Source of the DNA: Cognatundibacterium crateris
GTDB lineage: Bacteria > Pseudomonadota > Gammaproteobacteria > Burkholderiales > Burkholderiaceae_D
Assembly: GCF_010078235.1 (NCBI RefSeq)
Contig: NZ_JAABOS010000003.1
Span: forward strand, 62,001 to 126,000
Length of the DNA: 64,000 bases
Direction: 5' to 3'
Shown: positions 63,437 through 64,000 of the stretch, in pieces
Numbering within the stretch: the stretch's first letter is position 1
Layout: each line of letters opens with the position of its first letter
The notes under the pieces: model-generated
What the model saw: only the letters and a program-made list of their open reading frames with translations
The model's database searches: none
What the model was told of the DNA's origin: nothing
Program-made: the position numbers and the translations under genes

Positions 63437-64000
63437 ATGCGTATTCTGTTAGTTGAAGATCATCAGGAATTGTCGCACTGGCTGGCCAAGGCCTTGCGTG
63501 ATGCGCGCTTAACGGTAGAGGTCGCCCATGACGGCGCCGATGCCGATGCCTTGCTGCATACCCAGGAATATGCGCTGGTGATCCTGGATCTGAGTTTGCC
63601 CAGAATGGATGGGCTGGATGTGCTTAAGCGCATGCGCGCGCGCGGCAGCAAGACGCCGGTGCTGATCCTGACCGCACGCGGTGGCTTACAGGACCGGGTG
63701 CAGGGCTTGAATCTGGGCGCGGATGATTATCTGCCCAAACCTTTCGAGTTAGCCGAACTGGAAGCGCGCGTAAAAGCCTTATTGCGTCGCGCACAGGGCA
63801 ACGAGGCGGTGGTGCTGCAGTGTGGCGAACTCAGTTTCGACACTGTGATCCGTCAGTTCTTTTATGCCCAGGCACCGATGTCGCTGACGCCGCGTGAATA
63901 CGCGGTGCTGGAAGTGCTGATGACGCGGCCCGGACAAGCTGTGCCCAAGGATAAACTGTTTGATCAGGTGTTTGCGCTGGACGATGATGCGAATCTGGAT
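63437..64000 (+). CDS. OmpR-family response regulator, TctD-like (cut by window edge)
   Basis: 188 codons are visible. The receiver domain begins MRILLVEDHQELSH; Asp51 in LVILDLSLPRMDG is the phosphorylation site and Lys101 in LPKPFEL the switch lysine. A winged-helix DNA-binding domain starts near residue 130 (FYAQAPMSLTPREYAVLEVLM) and runs off the window. The divergent Bug gene and this regulator form the arrangement typical of TctDE, so a histidine kinase is expected just to the right. The ATG is poorly spaced from any Shine-Dalgarno sequence. Confidence 0.9.
   Translation, partial: MRILLVEDHQELSHWLAKALRDARLTVEVAHDGADADALLHTQEYALVILDLSLPRMDGLDVLKRMRARGSKTPVLILTARGGLQDRVQGLNLGADDYLPKPFELAELEARVKALLRRAQGNEAVVLQCGELSFDTVIRQFFYAQAPMSLTPREYAVLEVLMTRPGQAVPKDKLFDQVFALDDDANLD

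Overview
The window reads as chromosomal DNA of a betaproteobacterium of the Burkholderiales, most likely near Oxalobacteraceae (Undibacterium or Herminiimonas type). Supporting this are the mnmG-rsmG-parA-parB cluster, a Bug/TctC receptor, Burkholderiales-style LivFGHM and PutA proteins, and moderate base composition with AT-rich spacers. This placement is inferred by eye. I see no rRNA, tRNA, CRISPR array, insertion sequence or prophage.

Layout. 0-3.7 kb: the chromosome partition and tRNA-modification cluster parB (cut by the window edge), parA, rsmG, mnmG, all on the minus strand. Two perfect parS palindromes follow at 3.8-3.9 kb, one of which also looks like a terminator. 3.9-6.5 kb: a TSUP permease, an iron-dependent alcohol dehydrogenase and a DUF4287 protein. 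6.5-11.3 kb: a complete branched-chain-amino-acid-type ABC operon. 11.7-17.2 kb: a GMC oxidoreductase, a nitronate monooxygenase family protein and mmsA, with a divergent LysR regulator. 17.3-24.7 kb: small periplasmic and membrane genes, an FKBP isomerase, an NHL-propeller lipoprotein, then btaA with an unusual GNAT-like partner.

24.7-25.8 kb is a 1.1-kb AT-rich non-coding region. It holds two imperfect copies of a DnaA-box module resembling a betaproteobacterial oriC, and gene orientation changes from mostly minus to more often plus across it. DnaA boxes (TTATCCACA) are strongly over-represented in the window, with 16 copies counted by eye. A second locus at 36.3-36.5 kb carries ten tandem 11-bp units resembling weak DnaA boxes.

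25.8-41.6 kb: DUF2059, a coiled-coil zinc-ribbon membrane protein, a giant VIT/vWA/DUF2135 protein, a D-2-hydroxyacid dehydrogenase, pckG, a LysR regulator, riboflavin synthase, a carboxymuconolactone decarboxylase family protein, and a convergent signalling pair (DUF3369/HD-GYP response regulator and GAF histidine kinase). 41.6-45.8 kb: an Lrp-type regulator divergent from putA. 46-57.7 kb: envelope proteins (OmpA-like lipoprotein, patatin, thioredoxin-fold protein), an asparaginase-domain protein, an orphan periplasmic binding protein, a diguanylate cyclase, a DyP-type peroxidase and a MASE1-PAS-GGDEF-EAL protein. 57.8-64 kb: an iron/AfuA-type ABC importer behind a Bug receptor, divergent from a TctD-like response regulator cut by the right edge.

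The most noteworthy content is replication-related: parABS, the duplicated oriC-like module and the helically phased array lie within 37 kb of each other, with no dnaA gene in the window. The btaA pair without btaB is the best candidate for an undescribed enzymatic system.
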